Source: Blastocatellia bacterium (GTDB lineage: Bacteria; Acidobacteriota; Blastocatellia; Chloracidobacteriales; JADJPF01). Taken from it: 24,717 nucleotides of DNA. Numbering within the stretch: position 1 is the first letter of the stretch; every line of letters begins with the position of its first letter. Shown one piece after another: positions 8,380 to 17,246 of this stretch. Below the pieces are notes generated by a model, which worked only from the letters and a program-made list of their open reading frames with translations, was not told the DNA's origin and did no database searches. Position numbers and translations under genes: made by a program. The stretch covers positions 1 through 24,717 of the forward strand of contig JAHFUF010000006.1 in NCBI GenBank assembly GCA_023265235.1, read 5' to 3'.

Positions 8380-9435
8380 TTAATTATGATTGTTATAACC
8401 ATAATTACCACTCTCTAAGCTGACTCTCTTAAGTAGTTCAAAGTCAGCTAACATCTTACCTGTTCCCAAGACTACTGAAGACAAAGGGTTTTCTGCCAAA
8501 GAGACTGGCACTCTAGTTTCTTTCATTAATAACTTATCTAAACCTTTAAGTAACGCGCCTCCACCAGTTAAAACTATACCTCTATCAGCAATATCAGCAG
8601 AAAGTTCAGGTGGTGTACGTTCTAGTGCAACACGAACTGCATTTACTATTGTAGAAATTGGGTCTGCCATTGCTTCACGGACTTCATCATCAGAAATAGT
8701 AATAGTCTTAGGTACACCTTCTATTAAATCTCTTCCCTTAATTTCCATTGATAGACGTTCTTCTAAAGGATATGCTGAACCGAGTTCAATCTTTATTTGC
8801 TCTGCTGTGCGCTCACCAATTAAAAGATTATACTTACGTTTAATATATTGAGTGATAGCTTCGTCTAATTCGTTGCCTGCAACACGAACAGCCCGCGAGT
8901 AAACAATACCAGATAAAGAAATTACTGCAATATCTGTTGTGCCGCCTCCAACATCTACAATCATATTTCCATATGGTTCAGTAATAGGTAGTCCTGCACC
9001 AATTGCTGCTGCCATTGCTTCTTCTACTAGATAAACTTCTGAGGCTCTAGCACGATTAGCTGCATCTATTACAGCACGTCGTTCTACTTGGGTAATTTCT
9101 CCTGGCACACCAATTACAACTCTAGGGCTAACCCAAGATTTACCATTATGAGCTTTACGAATAAAATGTTGGAGCATTTTTTCTGTTACTTCAAAATCTG
9201 CAATTACTCCATCTTTCATTGGGCGAATTGCAACAATATTACCAGGAGTTCGCCCTAGCATTTCTTTGGCTTCTTTACCAACAGCTTCAACCTTGTTAGT
9301 AACTTTATTGATTGCCACAATGGAAGGTTCACTGACTACAATTCCTCGGCCTTTGGCATAAACTAAAGTATTAGCTGTGCCTAAATCTATCGCTAGGTCA
9401 TTGGAAAAAACATTAAAAAAAGATCTGATTTTCAT
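8380..9435 (-). CDS. mreB: Actin-like cell-shape protein MreB
   Basis: MreB forms ATP-dependent membrane-bound filaments that orient elongasome movement. The nucleotide-fold signatures are clear: phosphate-1 loop DLGTANTLVYAKG (residues 17-29), phosphate-2 loop VDVGGGTTDIAVIS, and the adenosine motif GIVLTGGGALLKGLD. The N-terminus MKIRSFFNVFSNDLAIDLG is a normal amphipathic start. Length is 351 residues. It is the first gene of the shape operon, 134 bp downstream of the GGDEF gene. The operon promoter should lie in that gap, but none is convincing enough to mark. Confidence 0.97.
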   Translation of the reverse strand: MKIRSFFNVFSNDLAIDLGTANTLVYAKGRGIVVSEPSIVAINKVTNKVEAVGKEAKEMLGRTPGNIVAIRPMKDGVIADFEVTEKMLQHFIRKAHNGKSWVSPRVVIGVPGEITQVERRAVIDAANRARASEVYLVEEAMAAAIGAGLPITEPYGNMIVDVGGGTTDIAVISLSGIVYSRAVRVAGNELDEAITQYIKRKYNLLIGERTAEQIKIELGSAYPLEERLSMEIKGRDLIEGVPKTITISDDEVREAMADPISTIVNAVRVALERTPPELSADIADRGIVLTGGGALLKGLDKLLMKETRVPVSLAENPLSSVVLGTGKMLADFELLKRVSLESGNYGYNNHN

Positions 9436-9569
9436 TGGTAGGTTTTCTTATACCTCTAGGCATTTAGTAACTTAAGTAATTAAAATTATTTGGCTTTTTC
9501 AAAAGTGAAAAGTTTGTAGAGGCTGTTATATAGTTCACTGCGGTTCTCAAACTAGCAATTGTTTTAATG

Positions 9570-10241
9570 CTAACTAGCCAGTACTACTTGGTTTTTATTA
9601 TATTCCTTTGCTAGGTACATAGCTTTGTCAGCACAACGAATTAAATCTAACGGCAAAGACGCATGTTCAGGATAACAAGCAACCCCAAAAGAAGCTGTTA
9701 AGTAAATCTCTTTATAATCACCATTATTTTGAAAAACATTATCTTCAATATTTTGTCTAATCCGTTCTGCAATTATTACAGCTTGCTCGGCAGGTGTTCC
9801 CGGCAGCACAATAACAAACTCATCTCCCCCATATCGTGCCACAATATCTGTATCACGCACAAGCCTGATCATCAGATTTGCCACCTCTACTAAAATCGCG
9901 CTACCACAAAGATGACCATTCTGATCATTAATAGCTTTAAACCCATCTAGATCCAAGAAGATAACCGAAAGAGGGCTTTTATAGCGTCGAGCGCGTTTTA
10001 TCTCCATTTCTAGCATTTGATAGAGGTAGCGTGGATTATAAAGTTTAGTTAAATCATCTATTCGTCCTAAGTATTCAACTTGCGCAAAACTAATAGCATT
10101 AAAAAGCGCAACAGATAAAGCGTTAGCAATTTCCTCAGCATAGTTTAAATCGCTTTGAGTAAATATTTTATTTTTTTGATAACTAGCAATTTCTAAAATG
10201 CCAAAAACTCGTGACTGTGTTTGCAAAGATAGATACATCAT
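9570..10241 (-). CDS. GGDEF diguanylate cyclase domain, 3' part of an amber-interrupted GAF-GGDEF gene
   Basis: Residues 1-50 are the end of a GAF domain (SLQTQSRVFGILEIASYQKNKIFTQSDL-YAEEIANALSVALFNA). After the linker VEYLGRIDDLTKLYN comes a full GGDEF domain, with YGGDEF at 137-142 and an RDTD inhibitory site at 129-132, five residues before GGDEF. Such domains make cyclic di-GMP from two GTP, with product feedback through the RxxD site. The ATG has no ribosome-binding site. This frame is the same as that of the ORF just upstream, 229 codons apart, and only one TAG codon at 10266-10268 divides them. The original protein was therefore about 452 residues. The GGDEF part keeps its key residues but may not be translated alone. 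Confidence 0.8.
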   Translation of the reverse strand: MMYLSLQTQSRVFGILEIASYQKNKIFTQSDLNYAEEIANALSVALFNAISFAQVEYLGRIDDLTKLYNPRYLYQMLEMEIKRARRYKSPLSVIFLDLDGFKAINDQNGHLCGSAILVEVANLMIRLVRDTDIVARYGGDEFVIVLPGTPAEQAVIIAERIRQNIEDNVFQNNGDYKEIYLTASFGVACYPEHASLPLDLIRCADKAMYLAKEYNKNQVVLAS

Positions 10242-10265
10242 TGAGTTAAATTTATTTTTTTGAAA

Positions 10266-10928
10266 CTATTGCTCACTATCAAAATCCTTATTTCCCTTAT
10301 TAACTAGCAAGGATTTGCCACTTTTTACCACTTTAGCAATTAAACTATTACTTTGCTGACCTGTTAGCTTTACTAAAGTGTTAGGTTGTTTCACATTAAA
10401 GCTATTTGCTAGTTCTAAAAATTTCCTGTCTTCAGAAATAAGAAAGATGGCTAAAGAATCTAAATTAATTATTTGTGGAAGGGTTTTTACAAAAGACTTT
10501 AACACTAATTGTTTGTCTAAAGAAAGGTGGAGTTTTGTTATTTCATTAATTACTAATTTTTTTTGACATAAATAGCTATCTTCTAGTTGATTAACTTGGT
10601 TGCCATAAAACAAATGCAAGGATAATTCCTTAATAGTAACATCACCCTCTAAGTGAAAGGTGCTTTTTGATTGAGAAAATGTTTCTTTTAGCTCAGGTTT
10701 TGTAGCAAAGGAGAAAAAAGGAATACAAGGAAAATGCTCTTTTAGTACTCTCAGTAAGTCTTCACACCCTAGGTAAAACTCATAGAACACAGCTTTAGGA
10801 TTATAGCTAGCATTAAAATCTTGAATTTCTTTACATTCAACAATTTCTGCTTCGCCATTCCCTAGTTTATTTAATAAATCCACCCACTTAGGTAGAGACT
10901 GTGTTTTATGGACAAAAATAAACTGCAT
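10266..10928 (-). CDS. N-terminal regulatory part plus truncated GAF domain, 5' part of an amber-interrupted GAF-GGDEF gene
   Basis: The 220-residue product has a receiver-like alpha/beta N-terminus (MQFIFVHKTQSLPKW to about 110) without a recognisable phosphorylation site, so the receiver label is weak. From about residue 125 a GAF domain begins (ITKLHLSLDKQLVLKSFVKTLPQIINLDSLAIFLI). It stops abruptly after NKDFDSEQ at a TAG. Reading through TAG in frame continues FQKNKFNSMMYLSLQ, which supplies the missing GAF strands and then GGDEF. TAG is one transition from CAG (Gln). The gene lies 51 bp downstream of the FecR-domain gene and is probably in its transcript. It may be a recent pseudogene, a strain variant, or an assembly error. 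Confidence 0.7.
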   Translation of the reverse strand: MQFIFVHKTQSLPKWVDLLNKLGNGEAEIVECKEIQDFNASYNPKAVFYEFYLGCEDLLRVLKEHFPCIPFFSFATKPELKETFSQSKSTFHLEGDVTIKELSLHLFYGNQVNQLEDSYLCQKKLVINEITKLHLSLDKQLVLKSFVKTLPQIINLDSLAIFLISEDRKFLELANSFNVKQPNTLVKLTGQQSNSLIAKVVKSGKSLLVNKGNKDFDSEQ

Positions 10929-10979
10929 TTTAGACTATATAAAAAACTAAATAAAATTGTCATTAGACCTATAATAAAA

Positions 10980-12167
10980 CTAGAGTTTTACTACTAATCG
11001 ACCATTGTTACCGCTTGGATCAGAGGCTTCTAACAAAATTTCTTTTTGATCAGGAGCTAAAGCAACATCTTTCTTAAAGTGCCCATTTGAGTCTACTGCC
11101 ACCTGTTGATTGTTAATCCTTAGCCTTGCGCCTGGAATAGTAGTTCCTTCTATTTCCCAAAGTAGAGGTGCTATCTCTTTTCGCTTAGTAAGTTCTATTT
11201 CAATGTTGCCGCCTTTTATTTGAATTCTAGCAGAAGATGGCTCACTCCATTTAGTCTGTATTTGATCTTTAATAACTGCTTGGACTCTCCAAAAGACTTG
11301 CCCTGAAGGAGGATTAATCCATTTATATTTATTTTCCTTGATATCAGAAACACGAAGTTTAATTGCTTGTTGGGGAAATGCCATTGTTGAAGAGACTTCT
11401 AAAGTATAAGACTGAGTACTAGGAGTAGGTGCCCAAACAAAATCTACTTCTGGTTTAGTCCTCTCAAGTAGAAGTTCTTTTGCACTTTCTGGTTTAGAAA
11501 GTTTTGGTGGTGGCGGCAATTCTGTAACTTTTACTTCTGTTTTATCAATCTCAGCAACTTGATCTTGAGCAACAATTTGCTCTTTACCATCGCCGAAAAA
11601 TAGAGTAGCTAAACCTCCTGTTACAACTACAGTAGTCTTATTATCCTTATTATTAATGGTAGAATCACTACTCTTATCTACACCTACTTTAACATTCCCT
11701 GATTTAATATAATGGTTATCACTATCTTTTTGAGTAGAAACATTTACTCCACCAACAGGTAGTTCATTAACAATACGTTTTTGCTGGCGAGAGCTTTCTG
11801 TAATAATTAGTGTTGAGCCTGGTTTTAATGTGTATTTAGTACCATCTTCGTATATAACTATTGCTGTAGCACCTGAACCTGTTTGTATTGTGTCACCTTG
11901 TTTTAATGACATTTGCAGATTCCCAGCCTCAAAGGTTGTATCTCCTTGGCGTTTAACCGAAACATTACCTTCTATATTAGCAAATTTAGCTGCTCTATCT
12001 ATGTTTGGTGGAAGTGGTGGGTATTTTTCACGCCAAACTTTTATTCCATAGACAACACCTACAGCTAAAAGTAGAAGAACTACTGTTAGTATAGCTTTGT
12101 TAATGGTTTTTTTCTGGATAATGAACCAGTCTTCGGTAAACCCTCTGCGATTTTTTGGTGTTGACAT
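10980..12167 (-). CDS. FecR-domain protein with an N-terminal membrane anchor
   Basis: A single membrane segment (residues about 25-43, AILTVVLLLLAVGVVYGI) follows a short basic cytoplasmic end, so most of this 395-residue protein should be outside the inner membrane. Residues about 66-126 are a FecR-type beta domain (EGNVSVKRQGD, then GDTIQTGSGATAIVIYEDGT, then LKPGSTL). Residues about 240-315 look like a fibronectin-type segment (WAPTPSTQSYTLEV, VFWRVQAV). The end (about 335-395) resembles an Ig-like domain (GTTIPGARLRINNQQV). Classical FecR senses siderophore uptake, but no sigma factor or TonB receptor is near, so that role is not implied. A peptidoglycan or envelope-signal role is a guess. 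Confidence 0.8.
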   Translation of the reverse strand: MSTPKNRRGFTEDWFIIQKKTINKAILTVVLLLLAVGVVYGIKVWREKYPPLPPNIDRAAKFANIEGNVSVKRQGDTTFEAGNLQMSLKQGDTIQTGSGATAIVIYEDGTKYTLKPGSTLIITESSRQQKRIVNELPVGGVNVSTQKDSDNHYIKSGNVKVGVDKSSDSTINNKDNKTTVVVTGGLATLFFGDGKEQIVAQDQVAEIDKTEVKVTELPPPPKLSKPESAKELLLERTKPEVDFVWAPTPSTQSYTLEVSSTMAFPQQAIKLRVSDIKENKYKWINPPSGQVFWRVQAVIKDQIQTKWSEPSSARIQIKGGNIEIELTKRKEIAPLLWEIEGTTIPGARLRINNQQVAVDSNGHFKKDVALAPDQKEILLEASDPSGNNGRLVVKL

Positions 12168-12351
12168 ATCTCTTAACCCATTAAAACTTATTTATTATTA
12201 TTTTCCACCTAGCAAGATTTTGTAGGATTATTCTACGTCTATTTTAATAAAAAAATAAAATATTAAAGATTTTTCAAAAGACTTTTTGTTTTAGTAAGTA
12301 CATCTCTTAGCTTAATTATCTGAAGAGCAATAGAAAATGTTTTCCCTAAGT

Positions 12352-13257
12352 TTAATCTTCTTGCGCTGGAAAATCATCAAGTATTTTCTCTAATTCTCCG
12401 GCAGTCACTAAATAAGTTTCACTGCAAAAGTGACAGGTAAGTTTAGCCCCTACATCTTTTTCTAACATATCAGCAACTTCTGTCTTTCCTAAAGCAGTAA
12501 TTAAGCTTAATGCCCGTTTATGAGAACAAGTACAGCGAAATTGAATTGGTCTGGTTTCTAAAACTTCAAAGTCTATATGACCTAAAGCTTTGTATAGCAT
12601 ATCTTCTGGGCTAAAACCTTCTCGAATCATTGTAGTGCTAGGTGGAGTATTAACTATGTTGTTAGAGATTTCTTCAATTAATTTTTCGTCTGCACCAGGC
12701 ATAACCTGAATAATAAAGCCCCCTGAAGCAGTAATTTGTCCTTCTGGGCTAACAAAAACCCCTAAGCTAACATCTGAGGGTATTTGCTCAGATTTGGTAA
12801 AATAATAAGCCAAATCCATTGCAATTTCTCCTGAAATAATTGGAACAGAACCATAATAAGGATCCCGCGATAAACCTATCTCAAAGCCTATATCTCTGAT
12901 AACATAAAGCATTCCAGTACCAACAGCCCCCCCAACATCTAGTTTACCTTTTTCATTAACAGGCAAATCTACCTGTGGATTTCTTACATAGCCTCTTACA
13001 TTGCCATATGCATCAGCCTCGCTAGTAATATTGCCTATAGGCCCTTGGCAATCAAATTTTACTGTTATCTTTTCTAAGTCTTTAAGTAAAGACCCCATCA
13101 TTAATGTCCCTGTAAGTGCACGTCCTAAAGCAGCAGAAGCTGTTGGCAAAGTATTATGTCTTTGACAAGCTTGATCTACTAACGATGTAGTAACTGCCGC
13201 CATACAACGAATAGTAGCATCTGCTGCAACTGCACGAATTAACAAGTCTTTAGACAA
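12352..13257 (-). CDS. hslO: Hsp33, redox-regulated holdase chaperone
   Basis: Hsp33 is a cytoplasmic chaperone switched on when oxidants release zinc from four C-terminal cysteines. The zinc site is intact, with C242-T-C244 and C275-H-F-C278. The N-terminal body has the family blocks ALGRALTGTLMMGSLLK, KFDCQGPIGNI-EADAYGNVRGYV and GQITASGGFIIQVMPGA. Length is 301 residues. The start is TTG, supported by GAAAGGA seven bases upstream; no ATG nearby fits. It lies downstream of dnaJ on the same strand. A hairpin between them suggests partial separation from the heat-shock operon, although the grouping of chaperones is sensible. Confidence 0.95.
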   Translation of the reverse strand: MSKDLLIRAVAADATIRCMAAVTTSLVDQACQRHNTLPTASAALGRALTGTLMMGSLLKDLEKITVKFDCQGPIGNITSEADAYGNVRGYVRNPQVDLPVNEKGKLDVGGAVGTGMLYVIRDIGFEIGLSRDPYYGSVPIISGEIAMDLAYYFTKSEQIPSDVSLGVFVSPEGQITASGGFIIQVMPGADEKLIEEISNNIVNTPPSTTMIREGFSPEDMLYKALGHIDFEVLETRPIQFRCTCSHKRALSLITALGKTEVADMLEKDVGAKLTCHFCSETYLVTAGELEKILDDFPAQED

Positions 13258-13309
13258 TTCTTAATCCTTTCATTAAGAGGGGAGCACATAGGCTTGTCCC
13301 TATAGAAAT

Positions 13310-13345
13310 AATGCCAAACAACCTTTATTTAGGGCGTTTGGCATT
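13310..13345 (-). terminator. Hairpin terminator after dnaJ
   Basis: AATGCCAAAC (13310-13319) and GTTTGGCATT (13336-13345) form a perfect ten-base stem with a 16-nt loop. On the minus strand the stem is followed by ATTTCTAT, a weak U run. On the plus strand TTTTATC follows. It probably ends or reduces transcription from dnaJ toward hslO. Confidence 0.55.
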
Positions 13346-13371
13346 TTATCTACCTAAAAGTATTTATTACT

Positions 13372-14502
13372 CTAGCTAAATATGTCTTTAACTTTGTCAA
13401 AAAGCCCTTTTTCATGTATAGGAGCTTTAGTATCAAATTTAGCCAATTCCTCTAACAATTTACGTTGTTCACGATTTAAGCTAGTTGGTGTAACTACATT
13501 AATAGCAACAAATAAGTCCCCACGACCTCGACCACCTAAAGCTGGCATTCCTTTATTTTTAAGTCGAAATACTTTACCTGTTTGTGTCCCTTCACCAATT
13601 TTAAGATTTTCTTCACCATCTAACGTAGGGACATTTACTTCTGCGCCCAAAGCCGCTTGAGAGAAAGTTACTGACACAACACATTGCAAATCATTATCTT
13701 GGCGTTGAAAAACAGGGTGTTCTTTAATAATTATTACCACATAAAGATCTCCTGCTGGCCCGCCACCAGCACCTGCTTCACCTTCACCTTGAACACGTAG
13801 ACGCGCGCCTGTGTCAACACCTGGGGGAATTTTAATTTCCAAGCTTTTTTCTTTAGAAATGCGCCCTTCCCCGTGACAGTCCTGGCAAGGATCCTTAATA
13901 GTCTTTCCTGTACCACGACAGTAAGAACAGGTTCGACTAACACTAAAAAAGCCTTGTTGATAGCGTACTTGTCCTGCACCATTACAAGTTGGGCAATTAA
14001 TTGGCGTAGTCCCTGGAGCAGCACCACTACCTTGACAGCCAAGACAATTTTCTAAGCGAGGAACAGTTATTTTTGTTTTCACGCCTTGAGCAGCGTCCTC
14101 TAGGGTTATTTCTAAGTCATAGCGCAGATCTGCACCTCTTTGAACCTGGCGAGAACGACCACCTCGGCCAAAAATATCATTAAATCCAAATAAGTCTCCA
14201 AGAATATCTTCAAACCCAGGAAAACCTGCCCCACCAAAACCACCTGCTCCTGCTGATGCAGCCGAAGTCCCTACTCCTGAATGACCAAAACGATCATAAC
14301 GAGCACGTTGGTTTTTATCACTTAGTACTCCATAAGCTTCAGCAGCTTCTTTAAATTTTTCTTCTGCTTCTTTATCACCAGGATTTTTGTCTGGATGATA
14401 TTTTATTGCTTGTTTACGATACGCGCTTTTAATTTCTGCTTCACCAGCATCTTTAGCAACGCCTAATACTTCATAATAGTCTCTTTTATTATTACTACTC
14501 AT
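13372..14502 (-). CDS. dnaJ: Chaperone protein DnaJ (Hsp40)
   Basis: DnaJ delivers clients to DnaK and stimulates its ATPase. The layout is complete. The J domain has HPD at 36-38. A Gly/Phe-rich region spans about 75-118. Four zinc motifs lie at C153/C156, C170/C173, C192/C195 and C206/C209, each CxxCxGxG-like. The C-terminal substrate and dimer domains follow (LKIPPGVDTGARLRVQGEGE, VTFSQAALGAEVNVPTLDG). Length is 376 residues. The gene follows dnaK by 52 bp. The ribosome-binding site is weak and distant. It ends in TAG, which shows that TAG is read as stop in this genome. Confidence 0.97.
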   Translation of the reverse strand: MSSNNKRDYYEVLGVAKDAGEAEIKSAYRKQAIKYHPDKNPGDKEAEEKFKEAAEAYGVLSDKNQRARYDRFGHSGVGTSAASAGAGGFGGAGFPGFEDILGDLFGFNDIFGRGGRSRQVQRGADLRYDLEITLEDAAQGVKTKITVPRLENCLGCQGSGAAPGTTPINCPTCNGAGQVRYQQGFFSVSRTCSYCRGTGKTIKDPCQDCHGEGRISKEKSLEIKIPPGVDTGARLRVQGEGEAGAGGGPAGDLYVVIIIKEHPVFQRQDNDLQCVVSVTFSQAALGAEVNVPTLDGEENLKIGEGTQTGKVFRLKNKGMPALGGRGRGDLFVAINVVTPTSLNREQRKLLEELAKFDTKAPIHEKGLFDKVKDIFS

Positions 14503-14554
14503 AATTGTTAAATCTAGATTTCTCCCAGTAGGATTAACTCTTTAACTACAATGA

Positions 14555-16390
14555 TTACATTCCTCCTGGCCCCAGCCCACCAGCAGCACCACCAGAAAAC
14601 ATGGCATCTGTAATGAGTCTCCCTGTCCTTTCTAATTCTGATAAATTCTGTTTAATCATCCCTATATCATCTGTTGCCATAGCATCTTTAGCTACTAGTA
14701 GAGTATTACGTACAGATTCTTGATCGTTAACTGAAAGCATCCAACCAAACTCACTAAAAGAGCGTTGGGTATTTTGCAGTAAGCCTTCTAAGCGATTTTT
14801 CAACAATAAAACTTCTTTTTGTTGTTTATCCGATTCTGCATTAATTTTTGCTTCTTCAATTAACCTATATATTTCATCTGGAGAGAGTCCTGATGATGGG
14901 GAAATTTTCATTGCTTGTTCAAGTCCTGTCATTTTATCACGAGCAGAAACTTCTACAATTCCATCTACATTTATTTCAAAACTAACCTCAATTTGAGGAA
15001 CACCACGAGGGGCAGCAGCAATACCAACTAACTCAAACTTTGCTAGTGATCGGTTGTGTGTCGCTATTTCACGTTCACCTTGTAAGACATGAACTTCTAC
15101 AGTTGATTGATTATCTGCTACTGTAGTAAACACTAAGCTTTTTTTAATTGGCAAAGTAGCATTACGATCAATAATCTTAGTGAATACACCTCCTCTAGTC
15201 TCAATACCCAAAGAAAGAGGGATAACGTCTAAAAGTACTAGGTCTTTAACTTCACCAAGTAGTACCCCGCCCTGTATTGATGCACCCATTGCTACTACTT
15301 CATCAGGATTAATTTCTGCTGATGGGGCTTTACCAAAAAGCTGTTCTACACGTTTTTGCACAACAGGAGAACGAGTTTGACCCCCTACTAACAAAACTTT
15401 GTCGATATCTCCTTGTTTAAGGCGAGCATCCCAAAGTGCTTTTTGACAAGGTTCAACAGTTCTTTCTACTAAATCCGACACTAATTCTTCAAACTTCTCT
15501 CTAGATAGAATTTTGTTTAAGTGTTTTGGCCCAGAAGCATCTGCGGAAATAAAAGGTAAGTTAATATTTGACTCTAATGTGTTAGAAAGCTCACATTTAG
15601 CTCGTTCGGCAGCTTCTTTAAGTCTTTGCAGAGCTAAACGGTCTTGTCTAAGGTCAATATTTGTCTCATTTCTAAATTCATCAATAAGCCAATCAATAAT
15701 ACGTTGATCAAAATCTTCTCCACCTAAAAATGAATCACCACATGTAGAGAGTACTTCAAAAACCCCATCATTCATCTCTAGAATAGAAATATCAAATGTG
15801 CCTCCACCTAGATCATAAACAGCTACCTTCTCTGCGGTTCTTTTGCCCAATCCATAAGCTAGGGCGGCAGCAGTAGGCTCATTAATTATACGTTGGACAT
15901 TAAGACCTGCAATTTTTCCAGCATCTTTAGTAGCCTGACGTTGAAAGTCATCAAAATATGCTGGAACTGTAATAATTGCTTCATCAACCTCATCACCTAA
16001 AAAATCTTCTGCTGCTGATTTAAGTCTTTGCAAAATGATGGCAGAAATCTCTGGTGGTGAGTAATCCCTAGTCTGAACTCGAACTCGTGCGTCCCCATTA
16101 TTAGATTCTGTAATTTCATATGGAGAGGATTCTTTAGCTCTTTGCACTTCTGGAGAGTTGTATTTACGACCTATTAAGCGTTTTACTGCAAAAACTGTAT
16201 TAGCTGCATTAGTAATAGCTTGACGTTTAGCTATTTGTCCTACTAGCCTTTCTCCTTTATCGGTAAAACCTACTACAGAAGGGGTTGTACGTCCTCCTTC
16301 TTTATTAGGAATAATTTGGGTTACACCTCCCTCCATTACAGCTACACAACAGTTTGTTGTTCCTAAATCTATTCCTATCACTTTGCCCAT
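14555..16390 (-). CDS. dnaK: Chaperone protein DnaK (Hsp70), slightly divergent
   Basis: DnaK is the ATP-driven cytoplasmic Hsp70 that works with DnaJ and GrpE encoded beside it. Phosphate-1 loop IGIDLGTTN (5-13), phosphate-2 AVYDLGGGTFDIS, and adenosine motif DKVLLVGGQTRSP are intact, as is the interdomain linker KDLVLLDVIPLSLGIETRGG. Oddities are C14-C15, where Ser-Cys is usual, and a total length of 611 residues rather than about 640. The lid is short and the tail is GGAAGGLGPGGM. The ATG has AGGA seven bases upstream. It follows grpE by 78 bp. The genome may hold a second, canonical dnaK, but nothing in the window shows this. Confidence 0.96.
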   Translation of the reverse strand: MGKVIGIDLGTTNCCVAVMEGGVTQIIPNKEGGRTTPSVVGFTDKGERLVGQIAKRQAITNAANTVFAVKRLIGRKYNSPEVQRAKESSPYEITESNNGDARVRVQTRDYSPPEISAIILQRLKSAAEDFLGDEVDEAIITVPAYFDDFQRQATKDAGKIAGLNVQRIINEPTAAALAYGLGKRTAEKVAVYDLGGGTFDISILEMNDGVFEVLSTCGDSFLGGEDFDQRIIDWLIDEFRNETNIDLRQDRLALQRLKEAAERAKCELSNTLESNINLPFISADASGPKHLNKILSREKFEELVSDLVERTVEPCQKALWDARLKQGDIDKVLLVGGQTRSPVVQKRVEQLFGKAPSAEINPDEVVAMGASIQGGVLLGEVKDLVLLDVIPLSLGIETRGGVFTKIIDRNATLPIKKSLVFTTVADNQSTVEVHVLQGEREIATHNRSLAKFELVGIAAAPRGVPQIEVSFEINVDGIVEVSARDKMTGLEQAMKISPSSGLSPDEIYRLIEEAKINAESDKQQKEVLLLKNRLEGLLQNTQRSFSEFGWMLSVNDQESVRNTLLVAKDAMATDDIGMIKQNLSELERTGRLITDAMFSGGAAGGLGPGGM

Positions 16391-16468
16391 AGAATCATCC
16401 TAATAAGATTATAGTATTTTCGAGAAACTAGGTTATTTACTTAAATAATGTCCCAAGACCCTATAAGA

Positions 16469-17170
16469 TTACCCACGTAGAGTAACTTTTACCATTGATG
16501 GGCGCAAAAGTTTTTCACCCAATTTATAACCTTTTTGTAACTCTGCAATAACAGTATTTTCTGGCAATTCACTATTTATCTCTGTAGTAACTGCTTCATG
16601 CATATGAGGATCAAAAACTTCTCCTAGTGCTTTAATAGGAGAAAGTCCTAGTCCAATTAATACATCTAAAAACTGGCGATGAATGAGTTTTACACCCATC
16701 AAAATATTTTCAGAAACCGCTTCACTCTTTGGTACAGACTCTAGAGCACGTTCCAAGTTATCTAATACTGGTAAAAACTCTAGCACAACATTAGCTCGTG
16801 CTTGTAGGTTTACTTCTAAACGCTCTCGTTCTACGCGCTTACGAAAGTTTTCAAATTCTGCTTGGCGACGCATTAATTGCTCATAGATAAGCTTTTTCTC
16901 TTCTGAGAATTTTGCAGCACGTTCCTGAGCGTCTGAGAGTTCTATTAAAAGCTGAGCAGCTTCGGTTTCACTCATAAATGAGGAAGGGGTTGAATTATCA
17001 GTAGTTTCTCTATCTTCTAGAAGTATTGCGTCTTGAGCCAATTCCTCTAGTTGAGGGTGCTCACCTGTGGGTTGCGCAGGTAATATGGTTTCTACTGTTG
17101 GAATTAGTTCAGATTTTGTTGTCGCAGCATTGGCTGTATTGGATGATTGCTGAGTATTTTCTATGGTCAT
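16469..17170 (-). CDS. grpE: Nucleotide exchange factor GrpE
   Basis: GrpE releases ADP from DnaK. The 233-residue sequence starts with about 75 acidic, Thr/Gln-rich, probably disordered residues. A long charged helix follows (SDAQERAAKFSEEKKLIYEQLMRRQAEFENFRKRVERER), with the family QAEFENFRKR core. Then comes the beta head (LGLSPIKALGEVFDPHMHEAV, VIAELQKGYKLGEKLLRPSMVKV), matching the GrpE signature. It lies 76 bp after hrcA and 78 bp before dnaK. The marked ATG has no strong ribosome-binding site, so the exact start in the disordered region is less certain. Confidence 0.95.
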   Translation of the reverse strand: MTIENTQQSSNTANAATTKSELIPTVETILPAQPTGEHPQLEELAQDAILLEDRETTDNSTPSSFMSETEAAQLLIELSDAQERAAKFSEEKKLIYEQLMRRQAEFENFRKRVERERLEVNLQARANVVLEFLPVLDNLERALESVPKSEAVSENILMGVKLIHRQFLDVLIGLGLSPIKALGEVFDPHMHEAVTTEINSELPENTVIAELQKGYKLGEKLLRPSMVKVTLRG

Positions 17171-17246
17171 CTTAAGCTAAAATCCTATAGGTTTAAGGGT
17201 TTATTTTAGAACAACTAATTACTATGAGATACAAATAAAGCACAGT

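Noticed and set aside
9478..9520. mreB promoter candidates
   Set aside because: Several TTGA-like words exist between the GGDEF gene and mreB, but none has a convincing -10 at 16-18 bases.
9570..10928. TAG recoded as an amino acid genome-wide
   Set aside because: hrcA, dnaJ, the FecR-domain gene, rlmN and the GGDEF gene itself all end naturally at TAG at expected family lengths, so TAG is a stop here.
12240..12262. AT-only inverted repeat TATTTTA/TAAAATA downstream of hslO
   Set aside because: It has a perfect seven-base stem but only A-T pairs, so the hairpin would be too weak to call a terminator.
13734..14042. 102-codon minus-strand frame overlapping dnaJ
   Set aside because: It lies wholly within dnaJ in another frame, with no family features; it is a shadow of the zinc-finger coding region.
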